Made by a program: the position numbers and the translations under genes | Assembly (NCBI GenBank): GCA_030427405.1 | Contig: JAUHXK010000006.1 | Location: forward strand, 62,001-126,000 | From: Alphaproteobacteria bacterium | GTDB taxonomy: Bacteria > Pseudomonadota > Alphaproteobacteria > Rhodobacterales > Rhodobacteraceae | Length of the DNA: 64,000 nucleotides | Direction of reading: 5' to 3' | Shown here: one piece after another, positions 9,055 to 17,789 of the stretch | Numbering within the stretch: position 1 is the stretch's first letter | Layout: every line of letters begins with the position of its first letter | Notes under the pieces: model-generated | The model's database searches: none | What the model was told of the DNA's origin: nothing | The model's input: only the letters and a program-made list of their open reading frames with translations

Positions 9055-9845
9055 TGCACGGCTCCTGCTGATGTCAGCTCGTCGACGGTTGCGCGCAAGA
9101 TCGGGATCAGTATGCCGGCGATCCGGTCCAGACCCTTTGGCGTGTCGATCAGGTCGTTGCGCACTTCGATCATGACATTGGGTATGCCGCGCGCTATCCC
9201 ATGCTCGCGGAGCGTATGGGTGACCCCGTCGGTCGCGGAATAGGGCTCGTTCAACGCCACGCGCAGCCCCGACCCGGTGGCGTGGCGCAACATGGTATGC
9301 GCGGCCCGGTCATCGGCGTCATGCAGCAGGCCAAGCTCTACGGCGCGGGGGGCACCGTTGTAAACCGGGGTAAAGCTGTGAATGGTGACCAGGACCTGCG
9401 GTTCCGGCCGCGTGTCCAGCGTTTCGGACAACAAGGTGCGGAACGGCTCATAGACCTCATGCACCCGGGCCGCCCTTTGGGGCGCGCTCAAGCCCCGGTT
9501 GCCGGGAATGTCGAATACCTCGCTGGTCTGTGGCATGGCGCCTGCGCTGTCCGGGGGGCGGTTGCAGTCATAGACCAGGCGGCTGATGGTCGAATGGACA
9601 AGCGGGCAGTCCAGCGCCTCGGCCAACGCCCGGGACAGGTCCAGCGCACCGATATCCCAGGCCGCATGGGAAACCGCGGCCTCTGCGCTGAGCCCCAGCC
9701 CGTTAAGGGCCGCCGGGATACGGCGGCTGGCATGTTCGCACACCAATACAGCGGGCCTGCGCCCTTGGGGGTTCAGGGCACAGGCGGCGGGCGTCTCGTT
9801 CGATGCCAGAAGGCGGGGGTTGGGAGTGGTGGTCATGCGAAACAT
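9051..9845 (-). CDS. N-formylglutamate amidohydrolase family protein
   Basis: A 264-residue (or 261 if the second ATG is used) metal-dependent amidohydrolase of the N-formylglutamate amidohydrolase family (Pfam FGase). Family blocks are VLVCEHASRRIP near the N-terminus, HAAWDIGALDLSRALAE, STISRLVYDCNRPP, VTIHSFTPVYNG and VMIEVRNDL. It is the first gene of the TRAP/ligase operon and no other histidine-degradation gene is nearby. The family hydrolyses an amide next to a glutamyl group, so a reasonable inference is that this member releases glutamate from a gamma-glutamylated intermediate. Start choice is open between 9845 and 9836; neither has a strong Shine-Dalgarno site. Confidence 0.82.
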   Translation of the reverse strand: MFRMTTTPNPRLLASNETPAACALNPQGRRPAVLVCEHASRRIPAALNGLGLSAEAAVSHAAWDIGALDLSRALAEALDCPLVHSTISRLVYDCNRPPDSAGAMPQTSEVFDIPGNRGLSAPQRAARVHEVYEPFRTLLSETLDTRPEPQVLVTIHSFTPVYNGAPRAVELGLLHDADDRAAHTMLRHATGSGLRVALNEPYSATDGVTHTLREHGIARGIPNVMIEVRNDLIDTPKGLDRIAGILIPILRATVDELTSAGAVQ

Positions 9846-9871
9846 TTGCTACAGGCCAAACTTATCTGTCA

Positions 9872-9897
9872 AGAAAATTTCTGTAGACAAAATTACA
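9872..9897. promoter_or_regulatory. Candidate RpiR operator pair in the divergent promoter region
   Basis: Two inverted repeats share a base: AGAAA-A-TTTCT at 9872-9882 and TGTA-N8-TACA at 9882-9897. They lie in the AT-rich 95-bp gap between the catabolic operon and rpiR. The second resembles the TGTA...TACA form of sites bound by RpiR-family proteins such as HexR. Binding is inferred. Confidence 0.5.
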
Positions 9898-9940
9898 ATC
9901 TCAAATATTCTGTAACCATTCGGATAAAAAGAGGGCGCTG

Positions 9941-10816
9941 ATGGGCACTTTCGCCAAGATTGTGAAACAGCGCATACAGGACGAACTGGATGATCTGACC
10001 CGGTCCGAGCGTCAGTTGGCCTCGGTACTGCTTCAGGATTACCCCATGGCGGGGCTGCAATCGATCACCAAACTGGCCGCTGCGGCGCAGGTATCGACCC
10101 CGACCGTCATTCGCATGGCGCGCAAACTGGGTTTCGACGGGTTCCCCGACCTTCAGCTTGCGCTGCGCGAAGAAGTTGCCGCGCAAATCAAGAAACCGAT
10201 CTCAAAGCGCGATGCCTGGGTTGTTGATGACGAAGCAGAACATTCCGTGACCCGGTTCGCGCAGGCGGTTTGGGCCAATATGCGGCATACGCTTGAGCGG
10301 CTGGACAAGGGCATGTTCGATGCGGTGGCGCAATTGCTGGCCGATACCGAACGGCACCTTTACGTCGTGGGCGGGCGCATCACCCGGTCGAACGCGGATT
10401 ACCTGTTCAACCACATGCAGATCATCCGCCCGAACGTGACCATGTTGGGGAATTCGGCAAATGTCTGGCCGCAATACCTGCTGGATATGGACGACGCCTC
10501 GGTCCTGGTCATCTTTGATATCCGCCGCTATGAGGCGCATCTGGAAAAACTGGCTCAGGTGGCATCGCAGCGCGGTGCCAAGGTCGTCCTGTTTACCGAC
10601 CAATGGGGTTCGCCCATTGGCAAGACCGCCGATTTCACTTTTCATGCGCTGGTCGAGGCGCCATCCAGCTGGGATTCGACTATCGCGCTGCAACTGATCT
10701 CGGAATCGCTGATCGCCGAGGTGCAGGGTGCCCGTTGGGAAGAGAGCAAAGAGCGCATCGAAGAGCTGGAGCGCTATTTTTCATCGACACGCATTTTCCG
10801 CAACCAGGACGGATAG
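9941..10816 (+). CDS. MurR/RpiR family transcriptional regulator
   Basis: A 291-residue regulator with the RpiR layout. The N-terminal helix-turn-helix (about residues 1-80) includes SITKLAAAAQVSTPTVIRMA followed by KLGFDGFPDLQLALREE. The SIS sugar-phosphate-binding fold spans about residues 125-255, with VVGGRITRSNADYL and the later AKVVLFTDQWGSPI. It is transcribed away from the TRAP/ligase operon and probably controls it and itself through the palindromes in the shared promoter region. RpiR regulators of TRAP and amine operons often sense a pathway intermediate rather than a true sugar phosphate. The effector here is unknown. Confidence 0.88.
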   Translation: MGTFAKIVKQRIQDELDDLTRSERQLASVLLQDYPMAGLQSITKLAAAAQVSTPTVIRMARKLGFDGFPDLQLALREEVAAQIKKPISKRDAWVVDDEAEHSVTRFAQAVWANMRHTLERLDKGMFDAVAQLLADTERHLYVVGGRITRSNADYLFNHMQIIRPNVTMLGNSANVWPQYLLDMDDASVLVIFDIRRYEAHLEKLAQVASQRGAKVVLFTDQWGSPIGKTADFTFHALVEAPSSWDSTIALQLISESLIAEVQGARWEESKERIEELERYFSSTRIFRNQDG

Positions 10817-10836
10817 CTTTCGGCCGCGCATCCTGA

Positions 10837-12888
10837 TCAGACGGCTTCGAGATTGCCCAACAGAATGGCGGTCATGTCTGCCGCGATATGCCCGTCAACC
10901 GCCGTCACCGTAGTGCCGGTCTGATAATCGACATTGGTCCTTGTGACCGCCGATAAATCGGCCTCATCGTCCAGAAAGACCCATTCAGCCTCGCCAATGG
11001 ATGGAAGGCCTACAGCAACCTGCAAAATCGAAAGTGCATCAAGCGCATTCACGGTTCCGTCGCGCGTGACATCCGCCGCAATGAGATTCTCGGCCGCGGC
11101 AGGCCCCCAGGTCGGGTCCAGCCCCACCGAGATGCGAAGCACCTGCAAAGCGTCCAGCGCGGTGATCTGTCCGCTGGCCGTCGAATAGCCCTTGGTGATG
11201 TCCAGTTCCCCGGCAAAACTGCCGCCGGGCAACCCCAGGTCAAATCGCCCATCTGCATCAGCCTGTACAGTAATTGGCGCACCGCCATCCGGGGAAAAGG
11301 TAATCTCTGCATTCGAAAGCGCCGGATTTTCGCTGCCCGAATCCACCGTGACCGGACCGGTCACGCCTGGCGAGGCCGGGCTGCCGATGATTGCTGAGAA
11401 ATCCACTGGTATATGATCCGGCCCTCCGAATTCACTCCCGAAAATTTCCGTGCTGCTTAGGGGCGCGCCCGCAGCTGAAACCACCACTACACTCGCATCC
11501 AGATAGGATATTTCCGCCCCCAATGCAGTGGATGTGACTGTCAATTGCCCCGGATTGCGCAGCATCGGAAAATCAAACAGGTCCAGCCGGTCGGAACCAA
11601 CCTCGAAATCCGTGATGGTTGTCGTCCCGCTGCCATAGCGCATGACAAATATGTCCGCCCCTGCCCCGCCGGTCATCGTGGCCGTGCCGGTCCCGGACAC
11701 CAGAATGTCATCTCCGGCCCCGGCCAACAGGACCGTATCCAGAATACCACCGGTCAGCATGTCGTCGCCCGCGGTTCCTGTGACTGTGCCAAAGCCCTCG
11801 GCAACCACGCCCAGCGTCTCAAGCGACACGGTCAGTTGAGTCAGGCCCGCATCTTCCTGCGCCGAGGCGAAGATCTGCAGCGTGTCGCCCAGTTGGGCGG
11901 CGACCAATGTCTCGACATTTTGCAGGCCGCTGGACAGCGTATCGGCAAAGCTGTCCCGATGAACCAGCTTGCCATTGGCGGTCATGCTGAACAGGCTGAC
12001 CCCGTCATCGCCACCGCCTGCCACGACGAATACCTGGCCCGAGATCTCGACCACGGAAATATCCTGTACGGCCTCAAACCGGGTATGGCGCGAATCAAGA
12101 ACGTGATCGGTCGGCGTCAGGTGCCCGTCCGGGCCCAGCTTCAGAAGACTTAACGAGTTGCTTTCGGCCCCGGCAACGATCAACCACGATTGCCCGAACG
12201 CCTCGATGGACTCGATCGCCGTGGGGGTTGTGATGCCCAGCGTCTGGGTGGCCGCCGCAGTGTCGACAAGGGCCAAGGTCCCGTCGATGGGATCGACCAT
12301 GTAAACGGCGACAGAGTTGCTGGCGGCGTCGACGGTGGCCAGAAACCGACCTGACCCGGATTGCAGGCTGGTCATGGCACTGGCCTGCCCGGTCACCAAT
12401 CCGGCCAGCGTCAGGCTGCCATCCGTGCCGACCTGATATGTGCCGATCTGGCCCGTCGCCTCATGCGACACGGCCAGCAAATCAAGACCCCCGACCGCCA
12501 GTTGGGTCATGGCCCCAAGGTTGCCACCGCCTGTCAGGTTTCCGGTTTCCACAAGCCCGTCGAACGTTCCGTCGCTGTTCAACTGATAGCTGACCAGCCC
12601 GGCTGCGTTGTCGACATCCAGAACCAGATGATCCTGACCCGCCAGCGTGACCGGCAGGACGCTGTCACCCACCTGAAGGCTGATCGTATTGTTGAAAAAC
12701 TGCGTGTCCTGCAACACCGGCGCCGCGTCATCGACCAGCTTCCAGACCGCAAGCCCCCCACCCGGACCGGTCGCGCCATACAGATACGTTTCACCGTTAA
12801 GCGTTTTTAAAGCCGTATCGCCGATACCTGAATCGAGCGCCGGGTTCCCCGTTGCCACCACTCTTTCGAACCGAAGCATCACATTCAT
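10837..12888 (-). CDS. Secreted beta-propeller/RTX protein with C-terminal dockerin-like module
   Basis: About 683 residues if started at the ATG at 12888, which has GGGGGCGA upstream; a start at 12957 is possible. Residues 1-360 form a repetitive lactonase-like (YVTN-type) beta-propeller with recurrent blades of the type LAVSHEATGQIGTYQVGTDG. Residues about 366-440 are RTX-like (GDDMLTGG, GAGDDILVSG, GGAGADIFV), implying Ca2+ binding and type I secretion. A short carboxypeptidase-regulatory-like segment is followed by a dockerin-like module at about 563-632. Its second repeat, ADVTRDGTVNALDALSIL, has the D-x-x-x-D-G-x-V-x-x-x-D loop. Its first loop is degenerate (YSTASGQITALD). The tail ends in DMTAILLGNLEAV. 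It is divergent from the adhesin and exporter genes, so it is a likely substrate of that exporter. No catalytic activity can be assigned. Confidence 0.8.
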   Translation of the reverse strand: MNVMLRFERVVATGNPALDSGIGDTALKTLNGETYLYGATGPGGGLAVWKLVDDAAPVLQDTQFFNNTISLQVGDSVLPVTLAGQDHLVLDVDNAAGLVSYQLNSDGTFDGLVETGNLTGGGNLGAMTQLAVGGLDLLAVSHEATGQIGTYQVGTDGSLTLAGLVTGQASAMTSLQSGSGRFLATVDAASNSVAVYMVDPIDGTLALVDTAAATQTLGITTPTAIESIEAFGQSWLIVAGAESNSLSLLKLGPDGHLTPTDHVLDSRHTRFEAVQDISVVEISGQVFVVAGGGDDGVSLFSMTANGKLVHRDSFADTLSSGLQNVETLVAAQLGDTLQIFASAQEDAGLTQLTVSLETLGVVAEGFGTVTGTAGDDMLTGGILDTVLLAGAGDDILVSGTGTATMTGGAGADIFVMRYGSGTTTITDFEVGSDRLDLFDFPMLRNPGQLTVTSTALGAEISYLDASVVVVSAAGAPLSSTEIFGSEFGGPDHIPVDFSAIIGSPASPGVTGPVTVDSGSENPALSNAEITFSPDGGAPITVQADADGRFDLGLPGGSFAGELDITKGYSTASGQITALDALQVLRISVGLDPTWGPAAAENLIAADVTRDGTVNALDALSILQVAVGLPSIGEAEWVFLDDEADLSAVTRTNVDYQTGTTVTAVDGHIAADMTAILLGNLEAV

Positions 12889-13105
12889 TCGCCCCCATGC
12901 CACCCCTGGCAATGTCTGCAGAATGACCCGCTGCCCGGTCCGAAACGAAAGCAACAATGTGGTGAAAACGAGGATTTCGGGATCAGTTTAACTCAATTTT
13001 TCAGGTCCGTTCGCATGCGACATCTCCTGGCAAGTTCGATGAACCGGTTTCGGCATGGGCCGGACTGTCGCCGGGATGTACGTGACCGCGGATTGTGAGG
13101 GTAAG
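12889..13105. promoter_or_regulatory. Shared divergent promoter region of the two secreted proteins
   Basis: This 217-bp gap separates the dockerin-like protein (-) from the Bap-like adhesin (+). It contains a perfect 10-bp palindrome, TCGCATGCGA, at 13011-13020 and an AT-rich patch around 12991-13002. GAGGG lies just before the adhesin ATG at 13106. The divergent layout suggests co-regulation. I could not place promoters with confidence. Confidence 0.4.
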
Positions 13106-16100
13106 ATGACCAAAGACACCGTTCCGGGCGACACCCAGAAACACGAAAACCAGCCTGACAACGGGCGTGGGCAGCATGTTCGCAACTGGCTTGCGCAAAA
13201 GGTCGGGAAATGGGCCGGCCGCGGGGTCGCAGGCGGGTTGGGTTCCACGTTGCTGGCGCTGCCGGTCCTGGCGCAGGCCACGGATGCCGAACTGGATGCC
13301 TATCAGTTTGCCGACGCCATTCCGGGTGTTCAGTCGGCCAAGCTGCTGCCCAATGGTGACGTTCTGCTGAAACTGGCCGATGGGCGCAGCGCGGTGGTCG
13401 CCGCCGAGAACGTGCGTATTCTGCCCAATGGTGCGGTGATGATCGCCGATGCAGCCGCGGCCGAAATCTCGCAATTTGCGGTCGCCGCCGAAGCAGGCGG
13501 TGCGGCGGCTGGCGGGGCCAGCGGTGCCGGCGCTGTCCTGGGGGGTGTTGGCCTGGCCGGGGCGGCCGCCGCGGGCGGTGGCGGCGGCGGGGGTGATGAA
13601 GGTGCCGAAGACGTCACCACGCAATCCCTGCCCGGCCTGAACCTGGCAAGCGCCCAGTCGGGCGGGCTCAGCAGCACCAGTGCCAGGCATTCGGCACCGG
13701 ACAGGACCGCCTCGGTCGAGGTTACGATCGGGTCGGTGACCAAAACAATCGCACCGGCACCTGACGGAAGCTGGAGCCTGACGCTGACACCCGCCGAAGC
13801 CGCCGGATTGCCACAGGGCAAGACAACCGTAACAATTCGCAACCTGGATGCTGGCGGCACCGAAATTTCAGTGGAAACCGCAAAATTTTCGGTCGATACG
13901 GTCCCGCCCAGCATTGCAATCACCGGGTTTTCGGACGGGGCCGTGATGAACGCGGCGGAACAGGGCACCGACCTTGCCGTTTCGGGCACGTCGGATGCGG
14001 AGAACGGGCAGACCGTAACCGTGATGTTCAATGGCCAAGCCTACACCGGCAAAGTGTCGGGTGGGCAATGGACCGTGGATATTCCGGCCTCGGATCTGGC
14101 GGCCCTGACGGATGGGTCAACAGTTTCGGTCACTGCTGATGTAGATGACAGGGCCGGCAACCCGGCACCACAGGCAACCAGCAGCTTTGACACCGATTTT
14201 TCGGCCCCCGATGTCACGCTGAACCCGGTGGCCGGCGGCTCTATCGAACTGATAGACGTGACGTCGGATCTGGTCCTGACCGGGACCACGACCGCCGAGG
14301 ACGGTCAGGTTGTCACGGTTGTCTTCGCCGGTCAGTCATACACAGGGGCGGCCTCGGGCGGCACCTGGAGCGTTACCGTACCCGTGGCAGACCTGTCCGG
14401 GCTGTCGACCGGCACGCCGGTCTCGGTCAGCGCATCAGTCAGTGACGCGGCAGGCAACCCGGCAACACCGGTTACCGCATCCGTTCCGGTGGACCTGACA
14501 GGCCCATCCATAGCCATCGACGCGCTGTCGGTCGGCGCAGTTCTGAATGCCGCTGAAACAGCATCTGACCTGACGGTTTCGGGGACAACCGACAATGTTA
14601 CAGACGGACAGATCGTCTCTGTTACCCTGAACGGAACGACCTATACCGCCGCGGTTTCAGGCGGAGTGTGGTCCGTCACCGTCCCGACCGCCGACCTGGC
14701 GGCGTTGACAGATGGCGGCGACTTTACCGTAACCGCCGATATTACCGATGCCGACGGGCTGGTTGCGCCGCAGGCGGGTGTGGCCCTGTCCAAGGACGCA
14801 ACCCCACCAGCTCTGAGCGTTGATGGCATTTCAGCTGGCGCAATAATGAACGCCGCGGAAAAGGGCAGCGACCTGACCATCACCGGGTCAACAACCGCCG
14901 AGGACGGTCAAGTCGTAAGTGTTACCCTGAACGGTCAGACCTACACGGCTTCGGCCGCCAGCGGCAGTTGGAGCATTACCGCCCCGGCAAGCGATATTGC
15001 GGCCCTCGCCGATGCGTCGACCTATACGGTCACGGCGAATGTCGCGGACGCGGCAGGCAACCCCGCAGTTCCGGCAACCAGCAGCTTTGATACAGATTTC
15101 ACGGCACCAAGCCTTTCGATATCGGCCCTGTCAGATGGCAGCGTGATGAACGCCGCGGAACAGGCCACCGACCTGACGGTCTCTGGCACGTCCAATGCCG
15201 CCGACGGTACCCTCGTCACGATCGAGATAGCGCGCGCGGATGGCACGGTAGATGTCAGCGGCTCGGCCGTAGTTACCGGCGGGGCATGGACTTATACAGC
15301 ATCGGCCGCTTCGATTTCCGGGTTGTCGAATAACGAGGTCTATTCAGTGAACGCGGCAATCGCAGATGCCGCGGGCAACGGCGCCACGGCCTCTGCCGGA
15401 TTTTCGACAGACTTCACCGCACCAAGCCTCACGTTGAACGCCTTGCCCATCGGATCGGTGCTCGATGTCGTCGAAAAAGACAGTGACCTTGCGATTTCGG
15501 GGACGACAACGGCCGAAGACGGCCAGACCGTCTCGGTCAGCCTTGGTGGAAACATCTATACGGCCTCTGTTTCGGGCGGATCCTGGTCAACGACAGTATC
15601 CAGCACGGACCTTGCCGCGCTGTCCGACAGCACCGGCTATGTGGTCACGGCATCGGTCGCCGATACCTCGGGCAACGCAGCACCGGATGCGACCTTGGCC
15701 TTTACCACCGATTTCCGCCCTGTGCTGGCAATGGATGACGTGGGCACAAACGCCAGCATATCGCTCGAGGATGCACAGGCTGGCGGGTATACGGTGTCCG
15801 GAACGTCCTATGGGCTAAACACCGGCCAGGCGGTGGCAATCACGCTTAACAGTGTGCTGGTCGGCAGCGCCACGGTTGGTTCGGACGGAAGCTGGAGCCT
15901 TCCGGTTTCATCACTGGCATTTGTTGCGCTCGACGCCGGAGATGCCATCAACTTCACCGCCCAGGCGACGGTATTGGGCGGGCCCGACCCGGACCCGGTT
16001 TCGGACCAGGCCACTGCCCACGTTCCTGCCGCATATACCATTACCGAAATCGGCCGCAGCGGATCGACGGTGACATTCGAGGTTCACGCGGCAGCAGATC

Positions 16101-16927
16101 GCGACACCTCGGGCGGGTTGGCGGTGACAGCCGAACTGGGCTTTGACCCGTCGGTAATCACATATGACGCCGGTTCAGACGCCGAGAACGATGATTTTGA
16201 CCTGTTCCTTGCCAACCAGATCAGCGGGTCCGCGGTCAGTTTCGCCGGGGCAGCAACATCGTTCGGCGATATCTCTGAACCCGTGGTCACATTTACCATG
16301 ACCATCCAGGATTCCGGGCAACCGGTCGTGCTGACGATCACCACGCCGGATGGCGGCCCAACGACCTGGCAAATGGGGACCGACGGCGCGGATACCCTGA
16401 CCGCGACGGACGTGGATGACATGATCCAAGGCGGGGATGGCGACGACATCATCGACCTCGACAGTGGTGGACGCGATGCCGTCATCTTCGAGGCCGACCC
16501 AGCGGCGAACGGAGTGGATACGATTACCGGTTTCACGTTGGGTGCCGCAACCGACATCTCGGATGCGATCCTGTTCAGCGGGCTGGATGCGTCAACCCTG
16601 CGCGGAACCGGGCTTGGCTTTGAAAAGCTCGCGTTTGGCGACGCGATCGACACCGATACCGGCTTTGTCGGATTGACGTCCATTCTGGCTGATCTTGACG
16701 CAGGCACCCTCGCCCAGGCGGCGGAAAGCCTGAATGGGGCACAAACCGGGGATGAGATTTTCATGCTCGCGTCGGACGGCTCGGACAGTCTGCTGGTCAA
16801 GGTGACCTATACGGACCCAGACACAGCCAGCGTGGAAAACGTGGCCCAGTTCACGGGGCTGAGCGACCTCAGCGACCTGCATGCCGACAACGTTCTTCAT
16901 ACCGATCCAACCGGGGCATCGGTCTGA
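13106..16927 (+). CDS. Bap-like large adhesin with Ig-like repeats, cohesin-like module and RTX C-terminus
   Basis: About 1273 residues. The start at 13106 is preferred over 13055 because GAGGG lies 6 bases upstream. The N-terminal 140 residues resemble the prefix of BapA/Bap-family adhesins (KLLPNGDVLLKLADGRSAVV, VRILPNGAVMIADA), then an Ala/Gly-rich linker with a run of glycines. About seven tandem Ig-like modules follow (see repeat entry). Residues about 975-1088 look cohesin-like: a beta-rich block with TAELGFDPSVITYDAG and a final VVTFTMTIQDSGQPVVLTI. Residues 1091-1120 hold RTX signatures (GTDGADTL, GGDGDDIIDLDSGG), and the rest resembles a type I secretion target tail. The exporter genes lie directly downstream. 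Oddity: residues 35-55 look like a weak Sec signal ending LPVLAQA, unusual for a type I substrate. Confidence 0.82.
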   Translation: MTKDTVPGDTQKHENQPDNGRGQHVRNWLAQKVGKWAGRGVAGGLGSTLLALPVLAQATDAELDAYQFADAIPGVQSAKLLPNGDVLLKLADGRSAVVAAENVRILPNGAVMIADAAAAEISQFAVAAEAGGAAAGGASGAGAVLGGVGLAGAAAAGGGGGGGDEGAEDVTTQSLPGLNLASAQSGGLSSTSARHSAPDRTASVEVTIGSVTKTIAPAPDGSWSLTLTPAEAAGLPQGKTTVTIRNLDAGGTEISVETAKFSVDTVPPSIAITGFSDGAVMNAAEQGTDLAVSGTSDAENGQTVTVMFNGQAYTGKVSGGQWTVDIPASDLAALTDGSTVSVTADVDDRAGNPAPQATSSFDTDFSAPDVTLNPVAGGSIELIDVTSDLVLTGTTTAEDGQVVTVVFAGQSYTGAASGGTWSVTVPVADLSGLSTGTPVSVSASVSDAAGNPATPVTASVPVDLTGPSIAIDALSVGAVLNAAETASDLTVSGTTDNVTDGQIVSVTLNGTTYTAAVSGGVWSVTVPTADLAALTDGGDFTVTADITDADGLVAPQAGVALSKDATPPALSVDGISAGAIMNAAEKGSDLTITGSTTAEDGQVVSVTLNGQTYTASAASGSWSITAPASDIAALADASTYTVTANVADAAGNPAVPATSSFDTDFTAPSLSISALSDGSVMNAAEQATDLTVSGTSNAADGTLVTIEIARADGTVDVSGSAVVTGGAWTYTASAASISGLSNNEVYSVNAAIADAAGNGATASAGFSTDFTAPSLTLNALPIGSVLDVVEKDSDLAISGTTTAEDGQTVSVSLGGNIYTASVSGGSWSTTVSSTDLAALSDSTGYVVTASVADTSGNAAPDATLAFTTDFRPVLAMDDVGTNASISLEDAQAGGYTVSGTSYGLNTGQAVAITLNSVLVGSATVGSDGSWSLPVSSLAFVALDAGDAINFTAQATVLGGPDPDPVSDQATAHVPAAYTITEIGRSGSTVTFEVHAAADRDTSGGLAVTAELGFDPSVITYDAGSDAENDDFDLFLANQISGSAVSFAGAATSFGDISEPVVTFTMTIQDSGQPVVLTITTPDGGPTTWQMGTDGADTLTATDVDDMIQGGDGDDIIDLDSGGRDAVIFEADPAANGVDTITGFTLGAATDISDAILFSGLDASTLRGTGLGFEKLAFGDAIDTDTGFVGLTSILADLDAGTLAQAAESLNGAQTGDEIFMLASDGSDSLLVKVTYTDPDTASVENVAQFTGLSDLSDLHADNVLHTDPTGASV
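13915..16030 (+). repeat. Seven tandem Ig-like repeats of about 100 residues in the adhesin
   Basis: Related units begin near 13935, 14230, 14528, 14830, 15130, 15445 and 15750, spaced roughly 295-315 bases. Most share an opening like GAVMNAAE, then DLTVSGT, DGQ-VSVTLNGQTYTA, SGG-WSVTVP, DLAALTDG and V-DAAGNPA. The last unit is the most divergent. The fifth has an insertion after the second strand region. DNA identity is patchy (for example the ACCGCCGAGGACGGTCA block in units 2 and 4), so units could recombine. Confidence 0.85.
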
Positions 16928-16961
16928 CCCGGGAATGAGCAACAAGGAAATGGGGGTAAGA

Positions 16962-17789
16962 ATGGAACAGAAGGGTTTGGTTCCCGTCAGCTATGGCAGG
17001 CACGGTCAACGGTTCTGGCGACGGTTCACATCGTTCGGCTTCGCGGCCGGACTCTGCGACTGCGCGGTTGTCTTTTCCGAGATCATGCCGGTTGCGGCGG
17101 CTTTTCCGATTGTTTTCCGCACGGACGGGGCCAAAACGACACCGGTTGCGCTGCTTTCCGTTACGCCTGACGGGCCGAACCCTTTTGTGTCGCCAACAGG
17201 ACGCTGGCTTGCCAGCTATGTCCCCTCGGACTTGCGGTGTTTTCCATTCTACGCGGGCCAGACCGGTGATTCCGACCATGTTCAGTTGATGGTGGACGAG
17301 GCGACGGGTTTTGTCACCGATGACCCGCAAGACATGCCGTTTTTCACAAACGACGAAGGGTTCGCGCAGGACGTGCGGGCCGCGCATGATTTTCTTTCGC
17401 GTCGCCACAAGGACGCCCAAAAAACCCAGGCGATCTGCAACCTTATCGAACAGACCGGGCTGTTCCAACCGCTGGGGCCCATTGACGGACATCACCTGCC
17501 CGGCAGTTTCAAGGCGATCGAGGGCGCGCGCCTTGAAAAGCTGCCCCAGGCCCAAAAAACGCTGTTGCTGAACAGTGGCGCGATGCAGATGATCCATGCC
17601 CACCAGGTTTCCATGTCGCATTATCGCTGGCTGTCGCAAATTCAGCGGGCCGCCAACATGCAAACAGCTGGCGTGCCTGAGAAAATCAGCCCTTCCGCGC
17701 GCCGCCTGTTATCGAAAATGGCTGGCGAGGAACTGGCCGACATCCCCGTTCTAATCCCTCGGTCGGAGGTTGCGCATGCGGTTGTTTGA
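16962..17789 (+). CDS. SapC family protein
   Basis: About 275 residues, started at 16962 because GGGGGTAAG precedes that ATG; 16935 is an alternative. The sequence matches the SapC family (PF07277): an opening LVPVSYGRHGQRFW, the core FPIVFRTDGAKTTPVALLSV, then FYAGQTGD and a C-terminal FQPLGPIDGHHL. SapC-like proteins are found in S-layer or surface-protein export loci, but their biochemical role is not well defined. It lies 34 bases after the adhesin and overlaps the TolC-like gene, so it is inside the secretion operon and may assist adhesin export or surface retention. No signal peptide is obvious. Confidence 0.85.
   Translation: MEQKGLVPVSYGRHGQRFWRRFTSFGFAAGLCDCAVVFSEIMPVAAAFPIVFRTDGAKTTPVALLSVTPDGPNPFVSPTGRWLASYVPSDLRCFPFYAGQTGDSDHVQLMVDEATGFVTDDPQDMPFFTNDEGFAQDVRAAHDFLSRRHKDAQKTQAICNLIEQTGLFQPLGPIDGHHLPGSFKAIEGARLEKLPQAQKTLLLNSGAMQMIHAHQVSMSHYRWLSQIQRAANMQTAGVPEKISPSARRLLSKMAGEELADIPVLIPRSEVAHAVV

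Noticed and set aside
13055..13105. 17-residue extension at the start of the adhesin
   Set aside because: The internal ATG at 13106 has a much better ribosome site.
13915..16030. CRISPR-like array
   Set aside because: The spacing of about 300 bases and the open reading frame show protein-level repeats of an adhesin.
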